From DTU064 sp045588245 (lineage in GTDB: Bacteria; Bacillota; Clostridia; Oscillospirales; CAG-272), in assembly GCA_045588245.1 (NCBI GenBank), contig JAZNDW010000011.1, positions 69,511 through 133,510 on the forward strand: a stretch of 64,000 bases of DNA. The letters are read 5' to 3'. The position numbers and the translations under genes were made by a program. The notes beneath the pieces are model-generated. The model was not told the DNA's origin. It made no database searches and saw only the letters and a program-made list of their open reading frames with translations. Positions 14,391-23,772 of this stretch are shown piece after piece (within the stretch, counting starts at the first letter, position 1; each line of letters begins with the position of its first letter).

Positions 14391-16706
14391 TTCTGTATAG
14401 AACGTCTTATAATTTGAATAAACGATGTTATAAACGCCGTCGTTGCAATAATCATTGTTGTAGATGTACTCGCCGTTTGCGTTCACGGCTTTGACCTCAA
14501 CGCAGTTGACACCGTTTTCGTTAAGGCAGGAATTGTCAAGTGTCACCGTTGCGACACCGTCAACGATGTCAGAGGTGATTACAGTCGTTCCGTTCACCTG
14601 GAACGTCACTTTTTTCGACTTTGACACAGAGCAGGATGCGGTAATGACTGTTTGGGTTTCACCCACCGACACGTCCGTCACCTTGATTTTGCCGTACGTC
14701 TGATAGTATCCGAGCGAATCAATGAGCGTTTCCATAGATTCAAACTGTTCGTCTAGCCAATCAACGCGAGTCTCGATAAATTCGATCATGCTCGCAACGG
14801 CGTCATCGTATTCCTCGCCCTTATAGGACTTGTACGTTTTGCGCCATCTGTTGTCGTTTGCAAGCGCCGAGATACGGAGATCCTCCACGTACATGTCGAT
14901 CGTTCCGCCGTCTTTTATCATGTCTTCGATCAATGTGTCGCGCACTTCATGGTAGCGTTCATATACGAGCGCCAAAAAGTACGGGTCTCTTATAAGCATA
15001 CGGTTCCACTGCACCTTCTGATAATACTGCTCTACCGTGAAAGCGTCCTCGGTTGTGTGCCACGATTCGGGGTAGTACGTATTGATGTTATACATATTGA
15101 TGTTGCCCCACGCCCAGTCGAAGTCCCACTGCGGTGCGATATAAGCTTTGCCGTCAACATCTTTATAGTAGAAGAAGCTGTTCTTCATGCTGTCCCAGTT
15201 CATGGCAAACTCGCAGAAAATGAAGTTGTTCACAAGGCTGTCCATGTCGAAGAAATCGGAGTAATGCCAGCCGTCGTGAGCTGTGTCGCGGTAGCTTGCG
15301 ATATTGTACGAATATCCGTAGTTGTCGGTAGCGTCGGGTTCTTCAAAGTCTCCCCAACCGCCGCCCCAGCCGCTGCCCCAGCCGCCACCCCAGCCGGGAC
15401 GTCCGCCCCAATTCATGTTGCCTGTTGCCTCATAATGGGTATCGGATGAACGGAAGAAGAAATCGTCGCTGTGAAGCGCATATTCGAAGCTCTGCATGAA
15501 TTTGTATGCAGATTCGTAAAGCTCGGTGTCCTCAAACGAATCGGCGGCAGACTGAGTTCCCTGACCGATATCGCTGAAATAAAGCGGCTGTCTGTACGCA
15601 GATTCAAGACGCGACAGCGTGGAATCATCTCTGCTGTAAAAGTCCATCTCGATGATGTATCCTCCCGTACGCTCGGGGAGCGTCACGCCAAATTCTTCAA
15701 ACGTGTACGTCTTTTTGTTATATTTGAACTCACCGCTGTCGACCCAGCTCCAATCGGATACAAGTGTGTCCTCAATCTCGATAGCCTTAGCTTCGTATTC
15801 CTCCGAGGTGACCTCTCCGTCATCGCGCAGTTTCTTTGCGAGTGCCAAAGCGACGTCCTCCGCCGCGTCGGACCAATCGTAAATATCAATACGGGAGTTG
15901 TCGATGCGTATCTGTTCGCAAAGCTGATATACACCGTAGTACTCGCCATTATAGATAAGCACGACGTTTTCGCTCTTCGTGTAATACTCGGTTCCAAGCG
16001 CGCCCGAGAAGTCGTAAAGAAGCTTGTTTCTCATAAGAGTATGGTCGATGGCGTTTGCCAAAAGCACCCAATGGCGGCTCTTGCCGTCTGCCATGTCGAG
16101 CATATTCTCTTTCGTTTCAAGCTTCAGCTTGAACGGACGCTTATCAAGATTCGCCGTTGAGTTTCCTCGTAAACGAAGCTGTGCCGCACCCTCGTATAAG
16201 CCTTTTACTGTCGTTGAGTTGCCTTGCATCGTGAGCGCAACGTCGACGTATTCATTCTTTGATATCGCCTTATACTTCGCCTCGCCCGAAAAATAAAGCA
16301 CGGGTAGCTCGCTACAGTAGATCATAAGATCATCGTATCCGTCAACGGATACGGTGATCATCGATTCAAGGTCGCTTCTCTCGGGGGTATACGCTCCCGT
16401 CGTGTCCTCGAAGGTTTCAACCTCGTCGTTCGTCATGTGGGTTATGGTCCACGTATACGTTACTCCGTCGGGATAACCGTAGCAGGTGAGCGGAACGCCT
16501 ACCTTGGCAAAGGAATTGAGAAAGCACACCGTATCGGGTGGAACCTGCTCCGGTGTGAGCACGCCGTCCGACGTCGTTTCCTCGGGGACGTATATAACGT
16601 CTGTTTCGGTATCGCCGCCGTTCGCATCGTCACCGCAGGCAACGAAAGAAAAAAGGAACAATGTCAACAGCAAAAGTGCCGCTGACTTAACAAATACGGA
16701 AGACAT
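14388..16706 (-). CDS. CotH-kinase-family surface lipoprotein
   Basis: 772 aa. Residues 1-23 are a signal peptide with lipobox FVAC (Cys24). A beta domain is followed by the CotH kinase region: AQLRLRGNSTANLDKRPFKLKLE, HWVLLANAIDHTLMRNKLLYDF, YNGEYYGVYQLCEQIRI and later APQWDFDWAWGN, matching the atypical kinase that phosphorylates CotB/CotG in Bacillus spores. A Trp/Gly-rich insert (WGGRPGWGGGWGSGWGGGW) sits near residue 440. The last 110 residues look like an Ig-type domain. It starts 25 bases after potD on the same strand and is probably the last gene of that operon. Many secreted CotH proteins of gut bacteria have no spore role. Confidence 0.85.
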   Translation of the reverse strand: MSSVFVKSAALLLLTLFLFSFVACGDDANGGDTETDVIYVPEETTSDGVLTPEQVPPDTVCFLNSFAKVGVPLTCYGYPDGVTYTWTITHMTNDEVETFEDTTGAYTPERSDLESMITVSVDGYDDLMIYCSELPVLYFSGEAKYKAISKNEYVDVALTMQGNSTTVKGLYEGAAQLRLRGNSTANLDKRPFKLKLETKENMLDMADGKSRHWVLLANAIDHTLMRNKLLYDFSGALGTEYYTKSENVVLIYNGEYYGVYQLCEQIRIDNSRIDIYDWSDAAEDVALALAKKLRDDGEVTSEEYEAKAIEIEDTLVSDWSWVDSGEFKYNKKTYTFEEFGVTLPERTGGYIIEMDFYSRDDSTLSRLESAYRQPLYFSDIGQGTQSAADSFEDTELYESAYKFMQSFEYALHSDDFFFRSSDTHYEATGNMNWGGRPGWGGGWGSGWGGGWGDFEEPDATDNYGYSYNIASYRDTAHDGWHYSDFFDMDSLVNNFIFCEFAMNWDSMKNSFFYYKDVDGKAYIAPQWDFDWAWGNINMYNINTYYPESWHTTEDAFTVEQYYQKVQWNRMLIRDPYFLALVYERYHEVRDTLIEDMIKDGGTIDMYVEDLRISALANDNRWRKTYKSYKGEEYDDAVASMIEFIETRVDWLDEQFESMETLIDSLGYYQTYGKIKVTDVSVGETQTVITASCSVSKSKKVTFQVNGTTVITSDIVDGVATVTLDNSCLNENGVNCVEVKAVNANGEYIYNNDYCNDGVYNIVYSNYKTFYTE

Positions 16707-16731
16707 AATAATCTAACCTTTCGCCCGTTTA

Positions 16732-17775
16732 TTATTCGCAAAGGGATTTGAACGTCACCCAAGCCTCCATGTGAGCTTCTTCAGCGTCGCCGCCGATCGT
16801 TCCGATCATCTCAGAGCTTTCCGCGGTCACACCTGCGGGAAGCGTCAGGAAGCTCTTATAGTCTTCGTTAATGTATGCTTCGGATGCAGAATATGTGCAG
16901 TAATATCCGAGATGCTCAAAGCACTTCGCTCCGCGTTCAGCATCGAGGATATAGTCAAGGAACTTATATGCCGCCTCCGCGTTCGGAGCATCGGACGGAA
17001 TGAATCCCGCCATAATGCCAAGACCTATTCCCTCCTCGGGATATACGACCTCGAGCGACGGATTTGTCAGCTTCGCCAGCGTTACCTGCGATGTATACAT
17101 AACGGCAACGGAAACCTCGCCGGAGATAAGATCGTCCTGAAGGTTATCGTCCTTGATAAGACGCACATTCGGTGCAAGCTCCGCAAGCTTTTCTCCCGCT
17201 GCTTTGATCGTGGCGGCATCCTCGGTGTTGTAGCTTTCGCCCATCACCTTGAGTGCCATACCGTTGATAACACGGTAGTTAGCGATCATTCCGATGCTGT
17301 CCGCCAGGGAAGGATCCCAAAGATCGGCGTAACCGTTGATCTCAACCGACACCTTTGCGGGGTCATATACGATCGTCTGAACGCCTGCTCCGTAAGGAAC
17401 GGTGTATTCATTCTTCGGATCGAAGAACTGGCTTTGATATATAGGGTTGATGTTACCGTAATTTTCAAGCTTTCCGGCGTCGAGCTTCTGAACGAGCCCT
17501 TCCGCGATAGCGGTTTCTATGATGTAGTCGTCAGCGATAACAAGGTCGTATCCGCCGCCCTTCGTTTCCTCTAACTTTGCAAGCATCGTTTCATCATAAT
17601 CAAAATTTTCGTATCTGACCGTGATGCCCGTTTCTTTTTCAAAGCCGTCAATGATCTCGTCGGGGAACATTCCCTCCCACGTGTAGAGCGTGAGTACCTC
17701 TCCCTCTTCCGAGCATCCCGAAAGGATGGGCAGGCACAGCATAAGCGCAAGCACAATAATCAATGTTTTTTTCAT
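16732..17775 (-). CDS. potD: Spermidine/putrescine ABC transporter substrate-binding lipoprotein
   Basis: 347 aa with lipobox LSGC (Cys21). The type 2 binding fold starts VLTLYTWEGMFPDEIIDGFEKETGITV, the standard PotD/PotF opening; polyamine-pocket segments such as GGGYDLVIADDYII, VPYGAGVQTIVYDP and DLISGEVSVAVMYTS follow. Its ATG overlaps the potC stop by four bases (ATGA). It captures polyamines outside the membrane and hands them to PotBC. Confidence 0.94.
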   Translation of the reverse strand: MKKTLIIVLALMLCLPILSGCSEEGEVLTLYTWEGMFPDEIIDGFEKETGITVRYENFDYDETMLAKLEETKGGGYDLVIADDYIIETAIAEGLVQKLDAGKLENYGNINPIYQSQFFDPKNEYTVPYGAGVQTIVYDPAKVSVEINGYADLWDPSLADSIGMIANYRVINGMALKVMGESYNTEDAATIKAAGEKLAELAPNVRLIKDDNLQDDLISGEVSVAVMYTSQVTLAKLTNPSLEVVYPEEGIGLGIMAGFIPSDAPNAEAAYKFLDYILDAERGAKCFEHLGYYCTYSASEAYINEDYKSFLTLPAGVTAESSEMIGTIGGDAEEAHMEAWVTFKSLCE

Positions 17776-18596
17776 TTTGTAGCTCCTGTAGTTTTTTTAT
17801 TTTTTGTCCCGCGAAGCGAGACTGTCATCGAAATTAAGTAGCACACAAGCGTTACGGCGAGCATAAGTGTGCACAAAGCGTTTATTTCGGGTGTGGTACC
17901 CGTTTTGAGCTGTGTGTACACCTTCACGGGCAGTGTGCTGTTTCCAACGCCCGAAACGAATACGCTGATTATAACGTCATCAAAGCTCATCGCAAAGGCG
18001 AGAAACATACCCGAGATAAGCGCAGGCATGAGCAGAGGCAAGGTGATGTCAAAGAATGCGCGAAGCGAGCTTGCGCCGAGGTCACGCGCCGCATCAAGAT
18101 AAGATTCGTCCAACCCGACAAGACGCGATTTCACCTGCATATAGATATACGGGATCGAAAACGAAACGTGTCCGATCAGAAGCGTGCCGAAGCCGAGCTT
18201 CATTCCGAAAAGTGAAAAATAAACGAGAAGCACCATACCGAGTACGATCTCTGGGATCATTATAGGCAAGGATGAAATATATTCGACAGCACCTTTGAAC
18301 GGAAGCTTTGCTTCCTTAATGCCGAGCGCGGCAGCAGTCGCTATGACAGCCGCAATAACGGCGGCAGCGACGCCGAGCAACACGCTCATTCCGAGCGCGG
18401 CGAACATTTCCTCGTCCGCGAAAAGCTTATCGTACCATTTAAGCGAAAATCCGCCCCAGACAGAGCTAATCTTACTTTCATTTAAGGAATAAAAAATAAT
18501 AACGAAGATCGGCAGATACGACAGCGTCGTCAGCGTCGCAAGATACGCGCGCGAAAATACACGGCGAGATTTAGGCTTTGATCTCTTCGTTTTCAT
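17772..18596 (-). CDS. potC: Spermidine/putrescine ABC transporter permease
   Basis: 274 aa, six membrane helices. The cytoplasmic EAA loop DAARDLGASSLRAFFDITLPLLMP contacts the ATPase. ILSLNESKISSVWGGFSLKWY-like wording after helix 1 is typical of PotC. The gap to potB is 56 bases without a terminator; the gene overlaps potD by four bases. Confidence 0.94.
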   Translation of the reverse strand: MKTKRSKPKSRRVFSRAYLATLTTLSYLPIFVIIFYSLNESKISSVWGGFSLKWYDKLFADEEMFAALGMSVLLGVAAAVIAAVIATAAALGIKEAKLPFKGAVEYISSLPIMIPEIVLGMVLLVYFSLFGMKLGFGTLLIGHVSFSIPYIYMQVKSRLVGLDESYLDAARDLGASSLRAFFDITLPLLMPALISGMFLAFAMSFDDVIISVFVSGVGNSTLPVKVYTQLKTGTTPEINALCTLMLAVTLVCYLISMTVSLRGTKNKKTTGATK

Positions 18597-18652
18597 TTTT
18601 TCACTCCTTTCACGCGATATTTTACATTTGACTATATTATTTTAGGCAGCTG

Positions 18653-19531
18653 TTATCGTTTCACTGCGGTTTCAAGCTCCTCAACCTTTGCCACGCGGCG
18701 ATATATCCATATAAGAACGCTCGTCAGTACCATCAATATGACAGCAAGCGCCGCCGCAAACGGCTGATTGTGCGCCTTCATGAGCTGTTCCTGTATCAGG
18801 TTGCCCACAAGAACGATCTTGTTTCCTCCAAGTATGTCGGCGATAAAGAAAAGCCCCATTGACGGAATAAACGTAAGTATTATGCCCGTCAAAAGTCCGG
18901 GCAAAGACAAACGGAACGTTATGTCCCAAAACGCGCGTGCGCGCGACGCGCCAAGATCACGTGCAGATTCAACGAGTGACCAGTCCATCTTTTCGATACT
19001 GCTGTAGACCGAAAAGATCATATAAGGCAACAATACGTATATCATTCCCACAACGACGACGGGATACGTGTACAAAAGCTTCAGCGGTTCGTCGATGATA
19101 CCTAAGATCATCAAAAGCTTGTCAAGCAGTCCGTTGGCACGGAAGATGATTATCCAGCCGTATAAACGGATCAAAGAGTTGACCCAGAACGGTATCATCT
19201 GGAGCGTCATAAGACGGCTTTGCCACTTTTTTGACGAGCGAGCCATAAAATATCCGTATGGATAGCCGATCAAAACGACTGCCGCCGTCGTAAAGAGACC
19301 GAGTTTCAAAGACTGCACGAACGTCTCCGCATAAACAGGACTTAAAATATTCTTATAGTTTTCAAGCGTGAAAACGTATTGTATTCCCCACACCTCGTCA
19401 CGTGTGAGAAAGCTTAACAAAAGCATATAAATAAGCGGTCCCAAGACGAACACAAGCGTGAAAATATACATCGGCAACGTCATAAGCGTTGCGCGGAGCT
19501 CCCGCTTTTTTTGCAGATTCCGTTTTTTCAC
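18653..19531 (-). CDS. potB: Spermidine/putrescine ABC transporter permease
   Basis: 292 aa from a GTG at 19531 whose last bases form the potA stop (GTGA overlap), with GGAGG upstream in the potA end. The longer frame to 19582 lies inside potA and is unlikely. Six helices and an EAA loop ESARDLGASRARAFWDITFRLSLPG. FIPSMGLFFIADILGG near the end is typical of PotB. It forms the channel with PotC. Confidence 0.94.
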   Translation of the reverse strand: MKKRNLQKKRELRATLMTLPMYIFTLVFVLGPLIYMLLLSFLTRDEVWGIQYVFTLENYKNILSPVYAETFVQSLKLGLFTTAAVVLIGYPYGYFMARSSKKWQSRLMTLQMIPFWVNSLIRLYGWIIIFRANGLLDKLLMILGIIDEPLKLLYTYPVVVVGMIYVLLPYMIFSVYSSIEKMDWSLVESARDLGASRARAFWDITFRLSLPGLLTGIILTFIPSMGLFFIADILGGNKIVLVGNLIQEQLMKAHNQPFAAALAVILMVLTSVLIWIYRRVAKVEELETAVKR

Positions 19532-20610
19532 ATGCCGCCTCCGTCCGTATCGCAAACGACAACAGCCGACGTCGGATCCCACGAAACGTAAAGCTCATCT
19601 CCCGGCTTATATTCAGAGTCAATACCGTGTCTGCTTGCCGTGATGAGGACGCCGTCAGGCGTCGTCATAACTATGCGGAGCATTCCGCCCGCAAAGCTCT
19701 TTTCCGCAACGGTGACGGGAATCCCGCCGTTTTCTTCATCAGAAATGATGATATTTTCGCGCCGAACCGCGACCGTCACGCTATCACCAACAGATACGTC
19801 CATTCCATTTTTCTTCGCGCCTACCGTGCCGCCCAAAGCAGCTACGGTGACAACGTCGCCGCCATCTGCGGCAACGATACCGCGGATGATATTCGCCTCG
19901 CCGACAAAACGGGCAACGTACGCCGTTTTCGGCTCGTCATAAATCTGTGCAGGCGTGCCGATCTGCTCGAAAACACCGTTACGCATAACGGCGATGCGGC
20001 TCGACATATTGAGCGCTTCTTCCTGATCGTGAGTTATGTATATGAACGTGATTCCGAGCTCCTTTTGAATATGCTGCAGCTCGATCTGCATCTGTCTGCG
20101 AAGCGACAGGTCAAGCGCACCGAGCGGCTCGTCAAGCAGAAGAAGCTTCGGATCGGCGATCACGGCGCGTGCTATCGCGACGCGCTGGCGCTGTCCGCCC
20201 GAGAGCTCATGCGGACGCCGCTTTTCGTAACCGGAAAGCTGCACAAGCGCAAGCGCACGCTCCACTTTTTCTTTTATTACAGTTTTCTTTTCTCCGCGTA
20301 AGCGAAGCGCGTAACCGACGTTATCCTCAACGTTCATGTGCGGAAACAGTGCGTAATTCTGAAACACCGTATTCACGGGACGCTTTTCGGGCGCAACGCC
20401 CGTCATATCCTCGCCGTCAAGGACCACAGCACCGCTGTCTGCATCGATCAAGCCTGCGATAATGCGCAAAATCGTCGTTTTTCCGCATCCGGACGAGCCG
20501 AGTAATGTTACAAACTCGCCTCTTTCAACGTCAAGGTCAATGCCGCGCAAGACGGAGGTTTCCCCAAAGCTTTTTTCAATTTTCGACAAGGACAGAATCG
20601 TTTCGCTCAT
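19528..20610 (-). CDS. potA: Spermidine/putrescine ABC transporter ATPase
   Basis: 360 aa; CGGAGGGG precedes the ATG. Walker A GSSGCGKTT near residue 38, Q-loop FQNYALFPHM, signature LSGGQRQRVAIARA near 137, Walker B LLLDEPLGALD, and switch His in ITHDQEEAL. The last 120 residues form the regulatory beta domain (TOBE-like) of this ATPase class. First gene of potABCD-cotH. Confidence 0.95.
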   Translation of the reverse strand: MSETILSLSKIEKSFGETSVLRGIDLDVERGEFVTLLGSSGCGKTTILRIIAGLIDADSGAVVLDGEDMTGVAPEKRPVNTVFQNYALFPHMNVEDNVGYALRLRGEKKTVIKEKVERALALVQLSGYEKRRPHELSGGQRQRVAIARAVIADPKLLLLDEPLGALDLSLRRQMQIELQHIQKELGITFIYITHDQEEALNMSSRIAVMRNGVFEQIGTPAQIYDEPKTAYVARFVGEANIIRGIVAADGGDVVTVAALGGTVGAKKNGMDVSVGDSVTVAVRRENIIISDEENGGIPVTVAEKSFAGGMLRIVMTTPDGVLITASRHGIDSEYKPGDELYVSWDPTSAVVVCDTDGGGM

Positions 20611-20672
20611 AACCCCTCCGCTGACACACGGTGTCGATCAAGTATCACAAATAAAATAATATCTCATTTTAT

Positions 20673-20702
20673 ATTATACACCATATTACAGGCTTTTTTC
20701 AA
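20673..20702 (-). promoter_or_regulatory. Sigma-A promoter of the potABCD operon
   Basis: Minus strand TTGAAA (20702-20697), 18-base spacer, TATAAT (20678-20673). Confidence 0.75.
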
Positions 20703-20749
20703 GGTGTTACCAAGCATAAAGACATTTTTTACATCTTGGTTATAAAAAG

Positions 20750-20780
20750 ACAAAAAGAGGGGCTTTTGCCCCTCTTTTGT
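20750..20780 (-). terminator. Intrinsic terminator after valS
   Basis: AAAGAGGGGC pairs with GCCCCTCTTT around a TTTT loop; T run on the minus strand. Confidence 0.88.
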
Positions 20781-20794
20781 TCATAAATTCAACA

Positions 20795-23425
20795 TCAAAG
20801 TGCCGCAAGAGCTGCCTCAAGGCCGGCTCTGACTTCACGGTACTTCTGAAGCTTCGCACGCTCACCCTCGACGACTGCCGCGGGTGCTTTTGCGATGAAA
20901 CCTTCGTTACCGAGCTTCGATTCAAGACGCTTGATCTCGTTTGCGTTCTTGTCAAGCTCTGCCATAAGACGCTTTCTTTCCGCTTCAAGGTCAACAAGCT
21001 CACCGAGCGGGATATAAACGGTCGCGTGTCCAGTTACGATTCTGACGACGTTGCCCTCGGGCGTGCCGTCAACGAGCTGAGTTTCAGATGCGGACGCAAG
21101 ACGCTTGAAGAACGGCTCTGCGTCGGCGCCGAAGATCTCGGGAGACTTCGTTTCAAAATAGAGTGTCGCCTTCTTTGATGGAGGAACGTTCATTTCGGCG
21201 CGGCGCGAACGAATCGCACTGATGGCATCGATAATGGCATTCATATCGAGCTCTTCACGTTCGAAAACGAGTGCCTCGTCGTATTCGGGGTACGGGGATA
21301 CCATGATAGACTCCTCGTCTACACCTTCATACGGCGGCAACGAGCCGAAGATCTCCTCTGTTATGAACGGAATGAACGGATGCAGGAGCTTGAGCGTTCC
21401 GTTAAGAACGAACGCGAGCGTATTCTGCGAGATGCGTGAGCGTTCCGTTTCCTTTTCGTTGAGCGACGGCTTTGTAAGCTCAATGTACCAGTCGCAGTAA
21501 ATATCCCAAACGAAGCCGTAAAGGCTCGAAAGCGCGATACCGAGCTCGTACTTGTCGAGTGCGGAAGTAACCTCGGCTACGGTCTTTTCATAGCGAGTCA
21601 GCACCCACTTATCCTCAAGCGCAAGCGTTTCCGCCTTCGGATATTCGATCTTTTCGATCGTAAGATTCATAAGGACGAAGCGTGCCGCATTCCAAAGCTT
21701 ATTTGCAAAGTTACGTGCAGCTTCGATCTTCTCGTCGGAGAAGCGCATATCGTTTCCGGGAGAGTTGCCCGTAGCAAGTGCGAAGCGGAGCGCGTCCGCG
21801 CCGTACTGATCGATGATCTCAAGCGGATCGATACCGTTGCCGAGCGATTTGGACATCTTTCTTCCCTGCGCATCACGAACGAGACCGTGAATCAGCACCG
21901 TATCAAACGGAGCCTTGCCCGTGTATTCAAGCGCGGAGAAGATCATGCGCGATACCCAGAAGGTGATGATGTCGTAGCCCGTAACGAGCGTGTTCGTCGG
22001 GTAGAAGCGGTGCAGGTCGGCTGTATCATCAGGCCAGCCGAGCGTCGAGAACGGCCAAAGCGCAGAGGAGAACCACGTGTCAAGCGTGTCGGGATCCTGC
22101 TCCATTTTGCATCCGCACTTCGGGCAAACGGCACCGTCTTCCTTTGTGACGATCATCTCGCCGCAATCGGGGCAGTAGAATGCGGGGATTCTGTGTCCCC
22201 ACCAGAGCTGACGGGAGATACACCAGTCCTGTGTGTTCTCCATCCAGTTAAAGTAAAGCTTTTCAAAGCGTTCAGGAACGAACTTCGTTTCGCCGCGGCG
22301 AACGGAGTCAACGGCAGGCTTAGCAAGCGGCTCCATCTTAACGAACCACTGCAAGCTGATCATCGGCTCGATCGTCGTTCCGCAACGGTAGCAGGTACCA
22401 ACCTCGTGTGTAAGATCCTCGATCTCGTGCAGATATCCGCCTGCGCGAAGGTCCTCAACAATGGCTTTGCGCGCTTCGTAGCGGTCCATGCCTGCGTATT
22501 TCGGATAATTTTCCGTGATTTTTGCGTCCTCTGTTAAAACAACCTCCATCGGCAGATGGCAACGGCGGCCGACCTCGAAGTCGTTCGGGTCGTGCGCGGG
22601 AGTGATCTTAACGCAGCCTGTACCCTTGTCGAGCTGTGCGTGCTCGTCCGCAACAATCGGAATGCGTCTGCCAACGAGCGGAAGCACGCAGTACTTGCCG
22701 ATCATGTTCTTGTATCTTTCGTCCGCAGGGTTAACGGCAACGGCAGTATCGCCGAGCAGCGTTTCGGGACGTGTCGTCGCAACCTCAACGTATCCGCCGC
22801 CGCCAACGAGCGGATAACGGATATGCCAGAAGTGGCCTGCCTGCTCCTTATAGTCAACCTCGGCATTCGAAATAGAGGTCTTGCAGTGCGGACACCAGTT
22901 TATGATACGCTCACCGCGGTAGATGAGTCCCTTTTCGTAAAGGCGAACGAAAACCTCGCGTACTGCACGGGAGCAGCCTTCGTCAAGCGTGAAGCGCTCG
23001 CGGCTCCAGTCGCACGACGAACCCATCTTCTTAAGCTGGGAAATGATGCGCGAGCCGTACTGATTTTTCCAAGCCCACGCACGGTTCAGAAATTCCTCGC
23101 GTCCGAGATCCTCTTTCGTGATGCCTTCCTTACGCATCGCTTCAACGATCTTCGCTTCCGTTGCGATGGATGCATGGTCCGTACCGGGAAGCCAGAGCGT
23201 GTCAAATCCCTTCATACGCTTATAGCGGATGAGGATATCCTGCAGAGTATTGTCAAGCGCGTGGCCCATGTGGAGCTGACCTGTAATGTTCGGAGGCGGA
23301 ATCACGATCGTATACGTGGGTTTGCCTTCTTTATTCGGGGCGAAATAGCCGTGATCACACCAATCGGCGTATATACGGTCTTCAAAATCCCCGGGACTGT
23401 ATGTCTTCGGTAATTCTTTTCTCAT
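20795..23425 (-). CDS. valS: Valyl-tRNA synthetase
   Basis: 876 aa from the ATG at 23425, which has AAGGAG seven bases upstream; a GTG two codons earlier is too close to that site. Class I synthetase: PPNITGQLHMGHALDN holds the HIGH motif (HMGH) and GRKMSKSLGNG the KMSKS loop. The editing domain contains EVATTRPETLLGDTAVAVNP. A zinc-ribbon-like CPDC...CPKC pair lies near residue 425. The C-terminal arm (DLEAERKRLMAELDKNANEIKRL onward) is the coiled coil of ValRS. Expression is controlled by the T-box upstream. Confidence 0.98.
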   Translation of the reverse strand: MRKELPKTYSPGDFEDRIYADWCDHGYFAPNKEGKPTYTIVIPPPNITGQLHMGHALDNTLQDILIRYKRMKGFDTLWLPGTDHASIATEAKIVEAMRKEGITKEDLGREEFLNRAWAWKNQYGSRIISQLKKMGSSCDWSRERFTLDEGCSRAVREVFVRLYEKGLIYRGERIINWCPHCKTSISNAEVDYKEQAGHFWHIRYPLVGGGGYVEVATTRPETLLGDTAVAVNPADERYKNMIGKYCVLPLVGRRIPIVADEHAQLDKGTGCVKITPAHDPNDFEVGRRCHLPMEVVLTEDAKITENYPKYAGMDRYEARKAIVEDLRAGGYLHEIEDLTHEVGTCYRCGTTIEPMISLQWFVKMEPLAKPAVDSVRRGETKFVPERFEKLYFNWMENTQDWCISRQLWWGHRIPAFYCPDCGEMIVTKEDGAVCPKCGCKMEQDPDTLDTWFSSALWPFSTLGWPDDTADLHRFYPTNTLVTGYDIITFWVSRMIFSALEYTGKAPFDTVLIHGLVRDAQGRKMSKSLGNGIDPLEIIDQYGADALRFALATGNSPGNDMRFSDEKIEAARNFANKLWNAARFVLMNLTIEKIEYPKAETLALEDKWVLTRYEKTVAEVTSALDKYELGIALSSLYGFVWDIYCDWYIELTKPSLNEKETERSRISQNTLAFVLNGTLKLLHPFIPFITEEIFGSLPPYEGVDEESIMVSPYPEYDEALVFEREELDMNAIIDAISAIRSRRAEMNVPPSKKATLYFETKSPEIFGADAEPFFKRLASASETQLVDGTPEGNVVRIVTGHATVYIPLGELVDLEAERKRLMAELDKNANEIKRLESKLGNEGFIAKAPAAVVEGERAKLQKYREVRAGLEAALAAL

Positions 23426-23454
23426 TTGCACTCTCCTTTATATAAAAACATATT

Positions 23455-23730
23455 GTAAACAAAAAAATAACGCGCCCCGAATATAAATTCAGGGCGCGTG
23501 AAGCGCGGTACCACCTGATTCACGCAGAAATCCTGCGCGCACTCAAAGCCGCTGTAACGTGCGGTACACGTCGCGGAATACGGAATCGTCAAAACCTGCC
23601 GTTCCCTCTCCCGCGCCGCTCGTGCGGCGACCTTCCAAACCTGCGCTGCCTGCCGACCTTCCACCGTCATCGACTCGCTATGTGCCCGCTTTTGTCTGTA
23701 CTCCTCCGCGTCATTGCGTTTTATCAGTTA
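23455..23730 (-). promoter_or_regulatory. T-box riboswitch before valS
   Basis: On the minus strand the T-box sequence AGGTGGTACCGCG (near 23516-23504) is followed by the terminator stem CGCGCCC...GGGGCGCG and a T run at 23467-23461. Upstream lies a long Stem I region with the conserved GGAGGAGTACAGAC. Uncharged tRNA-Val should favour the antiterminator. A GUC near 23628 could be the specifier, but I could not fold Stem I reliably. Confidence 0.93.
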
Positions 23731-23736
23731 CAAATC

Positions 23737-23765
23737 TTTATATCACACCGACGCGTTTTTGTCAA
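23737..23765 (-). promoter_or_regulatory. Sigma-A promoter of the valS T-box
   Basis: Minus strand TTGACA (23765-23760), 17-base spacer, TATAAA (23742-23737), a few bases before the T-box begins. Confidence 0.85.
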
Positions 23766-23772
23766 GCATTAT

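Noticed and set aside
23422..23670. Open frame of 82 codons before valS
   Set aside because: It covers the T-box leader; the conserved RNA features explain the sequence.
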